Part shown: in pieces, positions 55,695 through 64,000 of the stretch
Numbering within the stretch: the stretch's first letter is position 1
Layout of the letters: each line of letters opens with the position of its first letter
Assembly (NCBI GenBank): GCA_025529335.1
Contig: JAMYHX010000021.1
Span: 1-64,000, forward strand
DNA: 64,000 nucleotides
Direction: 5' to 3'
From: Rhizopus sp. PT2906
Taxonomy: Eukaryota; Mucoromycota; Mucoromycetes; Mucorales; Rhizopodaceae
Made by a program: the position numbers and the translations under genes
The notes under the pieces: model-generated
Told to the model about the DNA's origin: nothing
Seen by the model: only the letters and a program-made list of their open reading frames with translations
Database searches by the model: none

Positions 55695-56848
55695 GTGTTT
55701 TTACTATTAAATCTGCAAATATTATGTCTTTATTCATCAACAGCGAAAACGACATTGTTATCAGCATTAGTAGCAGCACTAACTATAGATAAATTTAAAA
55801 TGCTCTGTTATTCTTACATCTACTATCCGAAGGTACCATTATGTAACGGATCAGCTGGAAGTCGGTATCCTAGATGGAGGTGTAATGGAGTTATCATGAA
55901 CAATAGCAGTGGTGACAAATGCTGCAATGGCAGGGAAATAACAGTCAGAAGGGATAGTTTCTTCAACAATAAGAAAATCAGCGTACGCCAAGTTATGGCT
56001 ATTCTTTTATGGTTGGTCATTGCAAATGAGAAGGTCCAGAATTGCTGATTTCGCCAAGTGTACCATTGACACTATCAACAGAACAATTTTGGACTGGTAT
56101 CAAATGACGCAGGAGGATATCCAGAAGAATGACTATGCTATTGGTGGAATTGATGCCGAGGGAAATCGGATTGTGGTTGAAATCGATGAAAGTAAGTTTG
56201 GAAAACGAAAGTGCAATCGTGAGCATCATGTTGAAGGTTAGTCGCCGTTTAATATTCAATGAATCATCATAGTCATACAACCTTACTTGATTAGGTGTCT
56301 GGGTTGTAGGTGGTGTGGAGTTAACTGGTGAAAGAAAGTGTTTCCTTGTTGTTGTGCCAAATAGAACTGCTGATACGCTGACAACCATCATACGTTGCTT
56401 TGTGAAACCTGGTTCAACTATGTACACAGACTGCTGGGCTGACTATAATAATTTGGAAAGCTTCGAGTATATACATCGAACCGTAAACCATAGTCAAACC
56501 TTTCGTGATGGTGATATGTGTACCAACACAATTGAAGGTAACGGTTTTATTTATATTGATTATCTCATTATCTTTATCATTAATACTTTATAAATTGATT
56601 TTTAGGCACTTGGAATGGCATAAAGATGAATATTATTCCTAGTCATCGTGGTAAGAAGATGATGCCTTAGCTCTTGATTGAGTCCATCTGAAGAAGAAAG
56701 CACCATTGAGACATTTTTGGTGGGATTATTACAGTATTGAAGGATATTACCTTTAGTAGAGCTGCTCGTAATCCAGCATGGTTTACAGAATTTAGCAGCC
56801 AACATATTAAAATAATCAGAGTGAAACAGCTGTTAACTAACATTGTCT
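55695..56848 (+). mobile_element. Broken Merlin/ISXO2-type (IS1595-like) DDE transposase
   Basis: The first frame (to 56048) has CNGSAGSRYPRWRCNGVIMN then ITVRRDSFF and RQVMAILLWLVIAN, matching the zinc-binding and helical front of ISXO2/Merlin transposases. A frameshift near 56025 leads to a second frame (RSRIADFAKCTIDTINRTIL, DWYQMTQ, DAEGNRIVVEIDESKFGKR). Two introns follow and give VWVVGGVELTGERKCFLVVV, YTDCWADYNN, VNHSQTFRDGD and NTIEGTWNGIKMNIIPSHRG. This contains the DESK catalytic Asp, the second Asp (TDCW) and the terminal Glu of the DDE triad. The frame is interrupted again at KKMMP by stops, then degenerate ALK/PAWF remains run to about 56848. I infer a non-autonomous, inactive copy. 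Terminal repeats and target duplication were not found. Confidence 0.72.
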
Positions 56849-57067
56849 AAATTTAAAGTACGAATACTGCATTGTTCTTCTTCTCTAAAGCTTTATCATC
56901 TTGTTTATTGTAATCAAACGTATTTTGGTATGAATAAAGTTTATAGTCACGCATTAAAACAGAAACAGCTCCCAAAAAAAACACTTGTCACATATAATTT
57001 CACTAGGAGTCGGTTTTTTTTTCCCTGTTTTCTCTTTTTCTATACAATATTTCAACCTGTTTTGAGA

Positions 57068-60000
57068 ATGACAAATCAATCAGATGGCTTACAGCAGATT
57101 ATAGACGCGCACTTTACAAACAATATAAAGTGGGATCCAGAAATTGTTGAAACAATCTTTACAAAGGAGCTTTTACCCTTTGACTTTGCCTCACACAAAC
57201 TTCAGCAATTAGAAGTAGCTGAATACTTTGAAAAGGTAATTATATATATATATATATACTTTACATATTGTATCTTTCCTAACTTTATTTGATAGTATCT
57301 ATGGCCACATTTTGATTCTACAGCTTCCGTTAATCACATTGTTTCAATCTGCTTGATACTAAACGAAAAATTTCATCAAAACGCGGTCAATTGGGGTATA
57401 GAATATGACTTGTAGATATATTCAAATCACTAACTGCTCTCCCCCTTTTTTTGTAGACAAACTCTTGGATTCTGAAAGATTTTCTAATCTTTTTCAACGC
57501 GTCATTCGATTGCTGATTGATGATGATGTGTCATTAAGCTGTCAAATACCTGCAATTACTTTTCTGATTTGCTGTCTTCAAAGCTTTGATATTGCTCCTG
57601 TACAAACAGAATGTCTTAAATTATTCACTATTGGAATCTGGTCCAATTTGGCTTATGAATCAAGACGAGAGCAGATATTTACTGATTATCCTTTCTTGAG
57701 AAAGTTATGGAATTCGAGCAATAAAAAGTTAGCTGCAGCTAGTAAGTGTGCAAATAGGAGTCAAGCCTTTGTGTTTCTAATCAGTTTATAGACGAGTCAG
57801 CAAAGGAACAACTACTGTACGAAAGAAACTGGCTCTGCTTATTGTTGAACAGTTTTGTCTCTCAATTGTATAAAATTCCTGCTGAAGGAGAAGGTTTGTT
57901 TGATTATTTCATCATTTTTATAAAGACTAACATATAATTGATACTAGTTGACAATCACTTAATCAAGTATAACGAGCTTATTCTTGAATTTTTGATAGCT
58001 TTGGAAACCCAATTTTCAACACGTCGATTTGTTAATACACTTCTTGATGACCATCAAATCGTCATGTTATGTCAAATGGCACCCTTTAATCAACAAAAGA
58101 CAAAGAGCATTGGATTGCTCAAGTCTCTTGTAGATACTTTAGCCCTGTACGCAAAGTTGGAAGTAAATGATCATACTGGAGCTGCTTTGTCAAATATCGA
58201 AGCTTTAGAAGCTCATCGTCAACAGCTTGTTAAACTACAGGTAAGGGGCTTCTTTATGCTTTTTGCAATCTTTTTCACCAACTGTATGTTAGCATATCGC
58301 CTTTCGTCAATTTAGAGAACATCTAAAAGAGCTTCCATTAACTAATTTGGCATCTATTGAAACACGCGAGAATTTGGTGTGGCATTTTAAACCACTTTCT
58401 GAACAAACACTTGTGCAACTATGCAAATGTCTTGAAATCCGTTGCGAACCTATTAATCAAAGCATTGGAGTAGACCTAAAAGAGTATTTGATAAATGCAC
58501 TCGTCATAAAGTATGAAAGACCTCAAAAATTAGCTGAACAAACCAACAAGCAGCCTCTGTATCCTGATGAAAATGTGATATTTGACAGCGCTATAACACA
58601 GGAGAACCTATATGATCGACCACTTCCTTTTGCTAGATTAAATTTACAATTCCTTACAATGAATGATTATTTGTATAGAAATTATATTCTCCTTCAACAA
58701 GAAAGCACATATAAAATTAGAAAGAATATTGTAGACGTAGTCAGACGACTTTCACCTCAAGTAAAATTTCCAGAATTTACAACAATATTCACGAGTTGGG
58801 CTCGCATGGCTACTACCATTGACTCCTTCAAGTAAGTACACTATATATAGAAAGAGGCAAGTTTATTCATTTCCTTAGTATTGTGGACATTGCTGATATC
58901 AAGATTGGTGAAGAGAAACCAGCTCATGTTTTTGCAGATGTAAGTCTTTATTCACTCATTTTGTTCACAAGCTAATCTTGACTATAGGTTTCTATCAACC
59001 TTGGCAAATATGCACGCAATATTCGTAATGAATGGGATAGTCTTCGTAAACATGACACTCTATTTTTGATCACGATTGAAGCAAAAGAAAAGGAACCTGG
59101 AGCAGTGGATATGGATGAGGACGTTAGAGAGCGATATGGTATCAAATATGTTCGTGGATGTGAAATTGTTGATTTTATTGGTGTTGATGGTAATGATATT
59201 CATTTATGTATACTGTATAATAACTCTTTTGTTTGATTAGGACGACCAATTGATGAAGTTTCTAGACCTCGACCTGAAGATAGAAAAGATAAGGTGAAAG
59301 CTGGTCAACGTACTATTCGTGTTGAGCTTGATACAGAGCAATACAAGGTAATATACACTATGATAAAGGAAATAGTCCAACTAAAAAATGGCCATAGATC
59401 GATACTGATAAACAGAGCAAACAACACGGCGAAGATGTTTATACTACATTCAATGTTTTAATGCGTAGACATCCCCAAGAAAACAACTTTAAGCATATAT
59501 TACAGACGATTAGAGAGTTATCACAAACAGATACTGGTATTCCTAGTTGGTTACAACCTGTAATCCTTGGTTATGGTGATCCTTCTAGCACACATTACAG
59601 CAATCTCAAGGACCGCATTGAAGAATTCGATATGAGAGACACATTTGTGGATAGAGAGCATCTATTGGAAAGCTTTCCAAACAAGACATTGCAATTTGTT
59701 GACGACTCGACATCATCCGAGGAATCATTCTATCGATTGAAGTTATTAAACGATCCAATGGAAGAAGATTCTGTCGTTACAAAGAAGTCCAAGAAAACAA
59801 AGAAAACAGAAAAGGCTGCCAAGTCAGAAACATTTGAGGTTAAACCTTATAAACTCACAAGCGAGAATCCCTACATTTACGGCAATCGCAAGCGTAATAC
59901 GATCCGCTATACACCTAAACAAGTAGAAGCCATATACTCTGGCATGAATCGAGGTTTAACCATGGTTGTTGGTTCATCAGAGGCTGCAAAGGTCGATGCT

Positions 60001-60888
60001 ATTGTCCAGACTATTTCCAATCTATATCATAACAATCCTCAGCAACGCACACTCATTGCCGCAAGCAATAACGATTTGCTGAGCCGTATCCTTGATAAAG
60101 TGATGAACATGGGTATTGATTCACAATATATCTTACGCATTGGACATGGCGATCAGGAATTGAATCCTGAATACAACTTTAGCAAATACAGCTGTGTGCC
60201 TCCAATGTTGGAACGCAGAATGTCTCTCTTACATGAAGTTGACAGATTAAGTCAAAGTTTGAATATTCCTGGCGAGCATGGATCTACATGTGAAACAGCA
60301 ATCTACTTTTACAAAGCACACATCTTGCCCCTTTGGGAGAACTTCACAAAGGCTTTAGACTCTATTAGTGACGTCCAAAACTTACAAAAGATCTTTCCTT
60401 TTACTCAATTCTTTACTGATACTCCTGAATCAATTTTTGATGAAAAAATGAACTTGGAAGAAGCCGTGGAATCAGCTATGAGCTGTAAGCAATATCTCGA
60501 CAACCTCTTTGACCAACTGAAGAGAATAAGACCATCCGAATTCTTAAAATCAAACTATGATCGCGCAAACTATGTTTTGACAAAGGAGGCTAAGATTGTT
60601 GGTCTAACTGCTGTTCATTCAGCCTTAAAGCGACCTGAACTGATCAAGCTTGGGTTCAAATATGACAATTTGTTTGTGATTGATGCAGATCAAGTTTTAG
60701 AAATTGAAAATTACATTACACTATTGCTTCAAGAGAATGAATCAAACCTGGAGCGTATCGTGCTCATGGGCGAAGACAAGCAGATATCAGTTGCTGATGA
60801 CACTGTATTTAACAAATACGGAAACTTAAGTCAGAGTATGTTTAGACGATTCATTCGTCTTGGAGTACCCGTGATTCGATTAGATTAG
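57068..60888 (+). CDS. Aquarius-like spliceosomal protein (AQR/Cwf11), truncated and lacking Walker A
   Basis: AQR is an SF1 helicase-like intron-binding component of the spliceosome. The N-terminal armadillo-like half runs from MTNQSDGLQQIIDAHFTNNI over about ten exons (LRKLWNSSNKKLAAA, ETQFSTRRFVNTLLDDHQIV, YKIRKNIVDVVRRLSPQVKF, IADIKIGEEKPAHVFAD, NEWDSLRKHDTLFLI). It ends with the one long exon from 59461. In the helicase part, KRNTIRYTPKQVEAI leads into GLTMVVGSSEAAKVDAIV where intact family members have GPPGTGKT; all key phosphate-binding residues are changed. RTLIAASNNDLLSRILDKVM, LRIGHGDQELN, FVIDADQVLEIENYIT and LVLMGEDKQ follow. The frame stops at RRFIRLGVPVIRLD with TAG, where relatives continue for several hundred residues with the second RecA-like domain. 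All other parts remain open. I infer a pseudohelicase paralogue or the product of a truncating mutation. Confidence 0.87.
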
Positions 60889-60946
60889 ATTGTAAAGTAA
60901 TATGCCAATTGAAGCCCCTTGTATCATGAATAAACAAAAGCATTCT

Positions 60947-61808
60947 TTATTTTTTACATGCAATCACATAATGATTATCTCGGTCATAGCCCGTTTCTTC
61001 AATGACAACATCTTCTACTTGACCAAATAACTCATTCAGTTCTCCTTCCTTAAATAAATGATAATATCTATTATATACAGGAACATTATCTGCGTCTTTA
61101 GTTCCCTTTGTGAGCATCCAAGGTACGAGAACATCTTGCTGTCCAGGTTTAAAGTTTCGTTTACTGAATTTTGTCTGCTCTAATGCCCAGACAAATACAA
61201 GCATTTTACCCCCTTTCTTTATGATCCTAGCTATGCTCTTGATAGCTTCTAGCCTTCTTTCAGGGCTTGCAAAATGATGAATGACAGCTATTGATATCGC
61301 AAAGTCCTGTTCTTTTCTTTTTAATATGCAAAACAAAAACAAAAAAAAAAAAACTAACTTACAAATGTGTTTGATCTATAGGGTAATTCAAGTGCATCAG
61401 CCACCATTCCTTCATGACCACGTTGATTTACAATTTGAACAAGATTTCGACTCCTAAGAAGAATATTATAAACATTGACACACTGTTTTAAAACCAAAAA
61501 AAAATACCTATCCGAACCAAGAATGACAATGTTGGGATTGACACCAATGTATTTACCATTACCACATCCAATGTCTGCTCCTAAACTTCCTGGCTTCATC
61601 GATTTCAAAAAACGTTCAACTACAGGCCAAGGCTAACATAAAAACAGTTATTGAGATAGATCATAAGAAAAAAAGCTACTGTTACTTTGTAACGCGTATC
61701 ACTAAAATGTTCAGCAATAACTTCATAGACTTCATGAACATTCTTCTGTTCATATTCTGGTTCTTTACTCTCTGGTGGTCTAATTGGCACTGGCTGTGGT
61801 TTACTCAT
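60947..61808 (-). CDS. TRM9: TRM9/ALKBH8-type tRNA wobble uridine methyltransferase
   Basis: S-adenosylmethionine-dependent enzyme that completes mcm5U at tRNA wobble positions, with Trm112 as partner. Start MSKPQPVPIRPPESKEPEYE at 61808. Exons give YEVIAEHFSDTRYK, then PWPVVERFLKSMKPGSLGAD, IGCGNGKYIGVNP (SAM motif I), RGHEGMVADALELPYRSNT, FAISIAVIHHFASPERRLEA and LVFVWALEQ. The region SKRNFKPGQQDVLVPWMLT and YNRYYHLFKEGELNELFGQV are typical of Trm9. Three to four introns. About 230 residues, close to yeast Trm9. The stop lies about 60 bp from the stop of the Aquarius-like gene, so the two are convergent. Confidence 0.9.
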
Positions 61809-61873
61809 TGGTAAGTCAAATAAATGAAAAGAAACAAGGATATATATATAATTTTTTTTAGACTTTTTTTTAT

Positions 61874-62102
61874 TTATTTATTTGGTGAATTGATCTGATC
61901 GCTTTTTTTAATTCGAACTTCATCGCCAGGACGCAACCATGTTCCATTTGTTTCCCTGTTAAAAAGTTAGTAAAGGAAGACTACACTTCTTTGAAATGAC
62001 TTACTCTTCGTATTGTTTTATAAGTGGTTGAAAAACATAGATACCCGTTGCTACGCCAACTCCTACAGCTAGAGCAATTTGAGGAAGTTTACTGCTGAGC
62101 AT
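61874..62102 (-). CDS. Small single-pass membrane protein, 59 residues
   Basis: Two exons (62102-62005 and 61955-61874) join in frame through a GT-AG intron of 49 nt, giving exactly 60 codons including the stop. The N-terminus MLSSKLPQIALAVGVGVATG and IYVFQPLIKQYEE forms one transmembrane helix at about residues 6-26. The polar C-terminus reads ETNGTWLRPGDEVRIKKSDQ. Size and layout resemble small fungal mitochondrial membrane proteins, but I do not recognise the family. It would be missed by a length-based ORF filter. A normal intron, intact frame and position between the TRM9-like and TAF13 genes support a real gene. Confidence 0.6.
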
Positions 62103-62190
62103 TTTGTTAAAGACGGTCTAGAATTTAAAAACAATGGGTTAATTGATTAGACCAGTTGATTTATATGTAATCACCTTTTAAGGACAGTGA

Positions 62191-62209
62191 ATGAGAGAGA
62201 GAGAGAGAG
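62191..62209. repeat. GA dinucleotide microsatellite
   Basis: About nine copies of (ga) in the intergenic space between the small membrane protein and the TAF13 gene; probable shared promoter region. Confidence 0.7.
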
Positions 62210-62267
62210 AAATAGATTTTAATGGCCGCTTTTACCCACTACTTCCTTGTTTCAATTAAAGAAAAAA

Positions 62268-62725
62268 ATGAGCGAACAGCGAGAAACAGGCTATGGACCA
62301 GGTAGAAGAAAGGCTGTTCGTAAAGGAATGTTTTCAAAGGATTGTAAGGGACATAATTGATGTGAATGAGCACATGATTAACAATGTACATAGTAAAACT
62401 ATTAATGTATGGCTTTGGTGATGTTGCTAATCCTGCATCAGATTCCATAGCTGTAATGGACGATTTAGTAATTGATTACATTTCAGAAATGGTAAACAAA
62501 TAAAAGCATAATAACTTATTTATAAAACATGTTTGATAGTGTCAAAAAGCAGCTGAAGTAGCAGATAACAGAGGCAAAGTTAAAGTGGAAGACTTTAAAT
62601 TTGTTTTACGTAAAGATGCAAAGAAATTAGCGCGTGTGGAAGAACTGTTGTACATGAGTGAAGATATTCGTCGAGCTAAACAACTGTTTGATGAGAAGGA
62701 AATGGATCCAGCTGATGAAGTGTAA
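62268..62725 (+). CDS. TAF13: TAF13, TFIID subunit with histone fold
   Basis: General transcription factor subunit that pairs with TAF11 in TFIID. Three exons (62268-62343, 62394-62491, 62540-62725) join in frame to 119 residues. MFSKDLKLLMYGFGDVANPA begins the histone fold. DDLVIDYISEM and RGKVKVEDFKFVLRKDAKKL continue it. It ends with ARVEELLYMSEDIRRAKQLF then a short acidic tail. The small first exon and two introns keep phase across all junctions. The length is normal for the family. Confidence 0.92.
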
Positions 62726-62737
62726 ATAGTTTTATTA

Positions 62738-63932
62738 TTATTGATCAACAATTTCAATAAATTTTTTGATCTCAACCACCTTTTGACCACATCTTAAACA
62801 GAGCCATTCATCACCTACTGTTGATAGCTTAGACTGTATACAGTAATAACAATATGTATGACCACAATTTGTTTCATAAGGGTTATGAATAGCAAAATCC
62901 TTTCCATTGTCGTTTTCATGACATATAGCACATTGATCCAAAGGTAATTGATCGTATCCCTTGGATAAGATAAATGACTTTGGTAGCAACATATGCATCA
63001 CTTTCAATTTCAATTTCTCAATGTTGACTAATGGCACCAAGAATAGTAAGAATTCCTATGATATATGATGATATAACATATGCCTTTACAATATCACTAT
63101 TTACTTACAGTGAATGCATGCCAGACCATCTGTCGATTCAAGAATTCAAAGCTTACTTCTCTATTGACAGACTTTTTTGCATACACTAGCCTCATACACA
63201 GCAGACGGTCGATCAAGTTTCGATATTTGCCATTTCTTAAAAAGACCAAAAAGTTCATAAAAGACAGCAATTTCCAATATTTCTCCACTATTTGCAGTAT
63301 TTTGTATGCTCTATGCCTAATATCATCCTCTTCCAATTCTCCCCATCCTTTCTCTGTCGTCAATCTACTCAGTCTTGTCCACACATATTGCCCTCCGATC
63401 GTCAATAGTCCATATCCAATCTTTTGTGACTTGGTCAGTGGTGCATCTTTGGCGATAGATTCTACTTGAAGGAAGTGAGCAAACATGAAGCACAGATAGT
63501 CTGTATGATCTACATGGTCCTTTATGCATTCTTTCATTTCTATACTTTAAATTCTGAAGTTGTGCGCCATAAGTTGCTGAATTATCATAGAGTGAATATT
63601 TAAACAGCACTAACTGAATGACTGCAAGTAGTTCTGGTTCATATTTTTCTTTAAATGTTGTCTATTTTGTAATATGAATCATACACACAAACAGTCTTGC
63701 AAGAATACAAGCTTACCTTGAAATAAGAGAGTGCACTCCATAGTTGCTCGCTCAAGATGTCAATCAACTCTTTATCTAAAATATCGGAATCAAGTTGACT
63801 CACTCTCATAACTTCTAGCGACGAAGACTTGAGAGACGATATGGACTTTCTAGCTCTATCTAAAGCAGGTTGGATTTGTTTCCAGTCAAGTTTCCAATCA
63901 GGCACTGCAGTCTCTGAGGGCAAGTATTTCAT
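62738..63932 (-). CDS. PEX2: PEX2, peroxisomal RING-finger E3 ligase subunit
   Basis: Peroxisomal membrane component of the PEX2-PEX10-PEX12 ubiquitin ligase that recycles the PEX5 import receptor. Starts at 63932 (MKYLPSETAVPDWKLDWKQI). Conserved RVSQLDSDILDKELIDILSE then LWSALSYFK appears near residue 45, as in PEX2 proteins. Exons after introns at about 63715, 63537 and 63110 give KYEPELLAVIQLVLFKYSLY, YVWTRLSRLTTEKGWGELEE and the RING finger (CAICHEND, NCGHTYCYYCI, WLCLRCGQKV). The C-terminus is at 62738. About 350 residues. It converges with the TAF13 gene, the two stops only about 13 bp apart. Confidence 0.88.
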
Positions 63933-64000
63933 ATTATGTAAACAAAGGGAAAAAGGGTGAGATATACAACACGGAGTCCAAAATTAAAAAACGGCTGCAC
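63933..64000. other. Upstream flank of PEX2 to the window edge
   Basis: Only the 5' flank of the PEX2 gene is present; nothing else can be called in 68 bp. Confidence 0.5.

Noticed and set aside
1..64000. tRNA, rRNA, spliceosomal snRNA genes or CRISPR arrays
   Set aside because: No B-box-like GTTCGANNC in a cloverleaf setting, no snRNA signature and no regularly spaced direct repeats with unique spacers were found by eye.

Overview
This window is nuclear DNA of a filamentous fungus, most likely an early-diverging Mucoromycota species (Mucorales-like). The evidence is AT-rich intergenic DNA, many introns of about 45-60 nt with GTRNGT donors and CTAAC-like branch points, and a gene set combining fungal genes (SLA1, Kre9-like, Yap-type bZIP) with genes better known from animals (dysbindin, CLPB/SKD3-type ankyrin-AAA disaggregase, USP7-type MATH deubiquitinase). 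All gene models were read by eye from splice sites and reading frames. Family names come from motif recognition, not database searches.

Layout. 1-366: C-terminal end of an unknown gene. 0.84-2.4 kb: broken Fanzor (TnpB-like) element. 2.6-3.75 kb (-): RFC5-type clamp loader subunit. 3.9-5.05 kb: decayed coding fragments. 5.76-6.35 kb (-): Asn-repeat protein. 6.57-8.63 kb: short USP7-like deubiquitinase with a C-terminal CaaX box. 8.6-11.8 kb: accessory stretch with a phased GC-rich repeat, a broken recombinase-like ORF and a gene with an AF4-like C-terminal domain interrupted by a stop. 12.4-14.4 kb: MutY glycosylase. 14.4-15.7 kb (-): dysbindin. 16.0-17.4 kb: PLP aminotransferase. 17.5-18.1 kb (-): bZIP factor. 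18.9-19.6 kb (-): unknown protein. 20.4-21.2 kb: secreted poly-acidic protein. 21.4-23.5 kb (-): Golgi-type GDS/PC-esterase enzyme. 24.8-25.1 kb: second Fanzor remnant. 25.6-27.1 kb: MFS transporter. 27.4-30.2 kb: DH-BAR-SH3 RhoGEF. 30.9-31.6 kb: Kre9-like GPI protein. 31.8-35.5 kb: SMC6. 35.7-36.6 kb: TMEM198-like. 37.5-40.7 kb: SLA1. 40.7-41.5 kb (-): cyclophilin. 41.7-42.3 kb: LINE-type zinc-knuckle remnant. 42.5-43.0 kb (-): promethin-like. 43.5-46.2 kb: DYRK kinase. 46.7-47.9 kb: RAD51. 48.2-50.6 kb: CLPB/SKD3-like. 52.4-53.7 kb: COQ2. 53.9-55.4 kb (-): beta-trefoil lectin with a proline-tyrosine tail. 55.7-56.85 kb: broken Merlin/ISXO2 transposase. 57.1-60.9 kb: Aquarius-like protein without a Walker A motif and without the second helicase half. 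60.9-61.8 kb (-): TRM9-like. 61.9-62.1 kb (-): 59-aa membrane protein. 62.3-62.7 kb: TAF13. 62.7-63.9 kb (-): PEX2.

There is no operon logic; genes are independent. By chance or otherwise the window holds several genome-maintenance genes (RFC5, MutY, SMC6, RAD51) and actin/polarity genes (SLA1, DH-BAR-SH3 GEF, DYRK kinase). Mobile-element debris of at least three classes (Fanzor, Merlin, LINE) sits in the gene-poor stretches.

The most notable observations are the apparent Aquarius pseudohelicase, the predicted prenylated USP7-type deubiquitinase, two independent Fanzor remnants plus a recombinase-like ORF, the roughly 21-bp phased GC-box repeat, and animal-type genes in a fungus.
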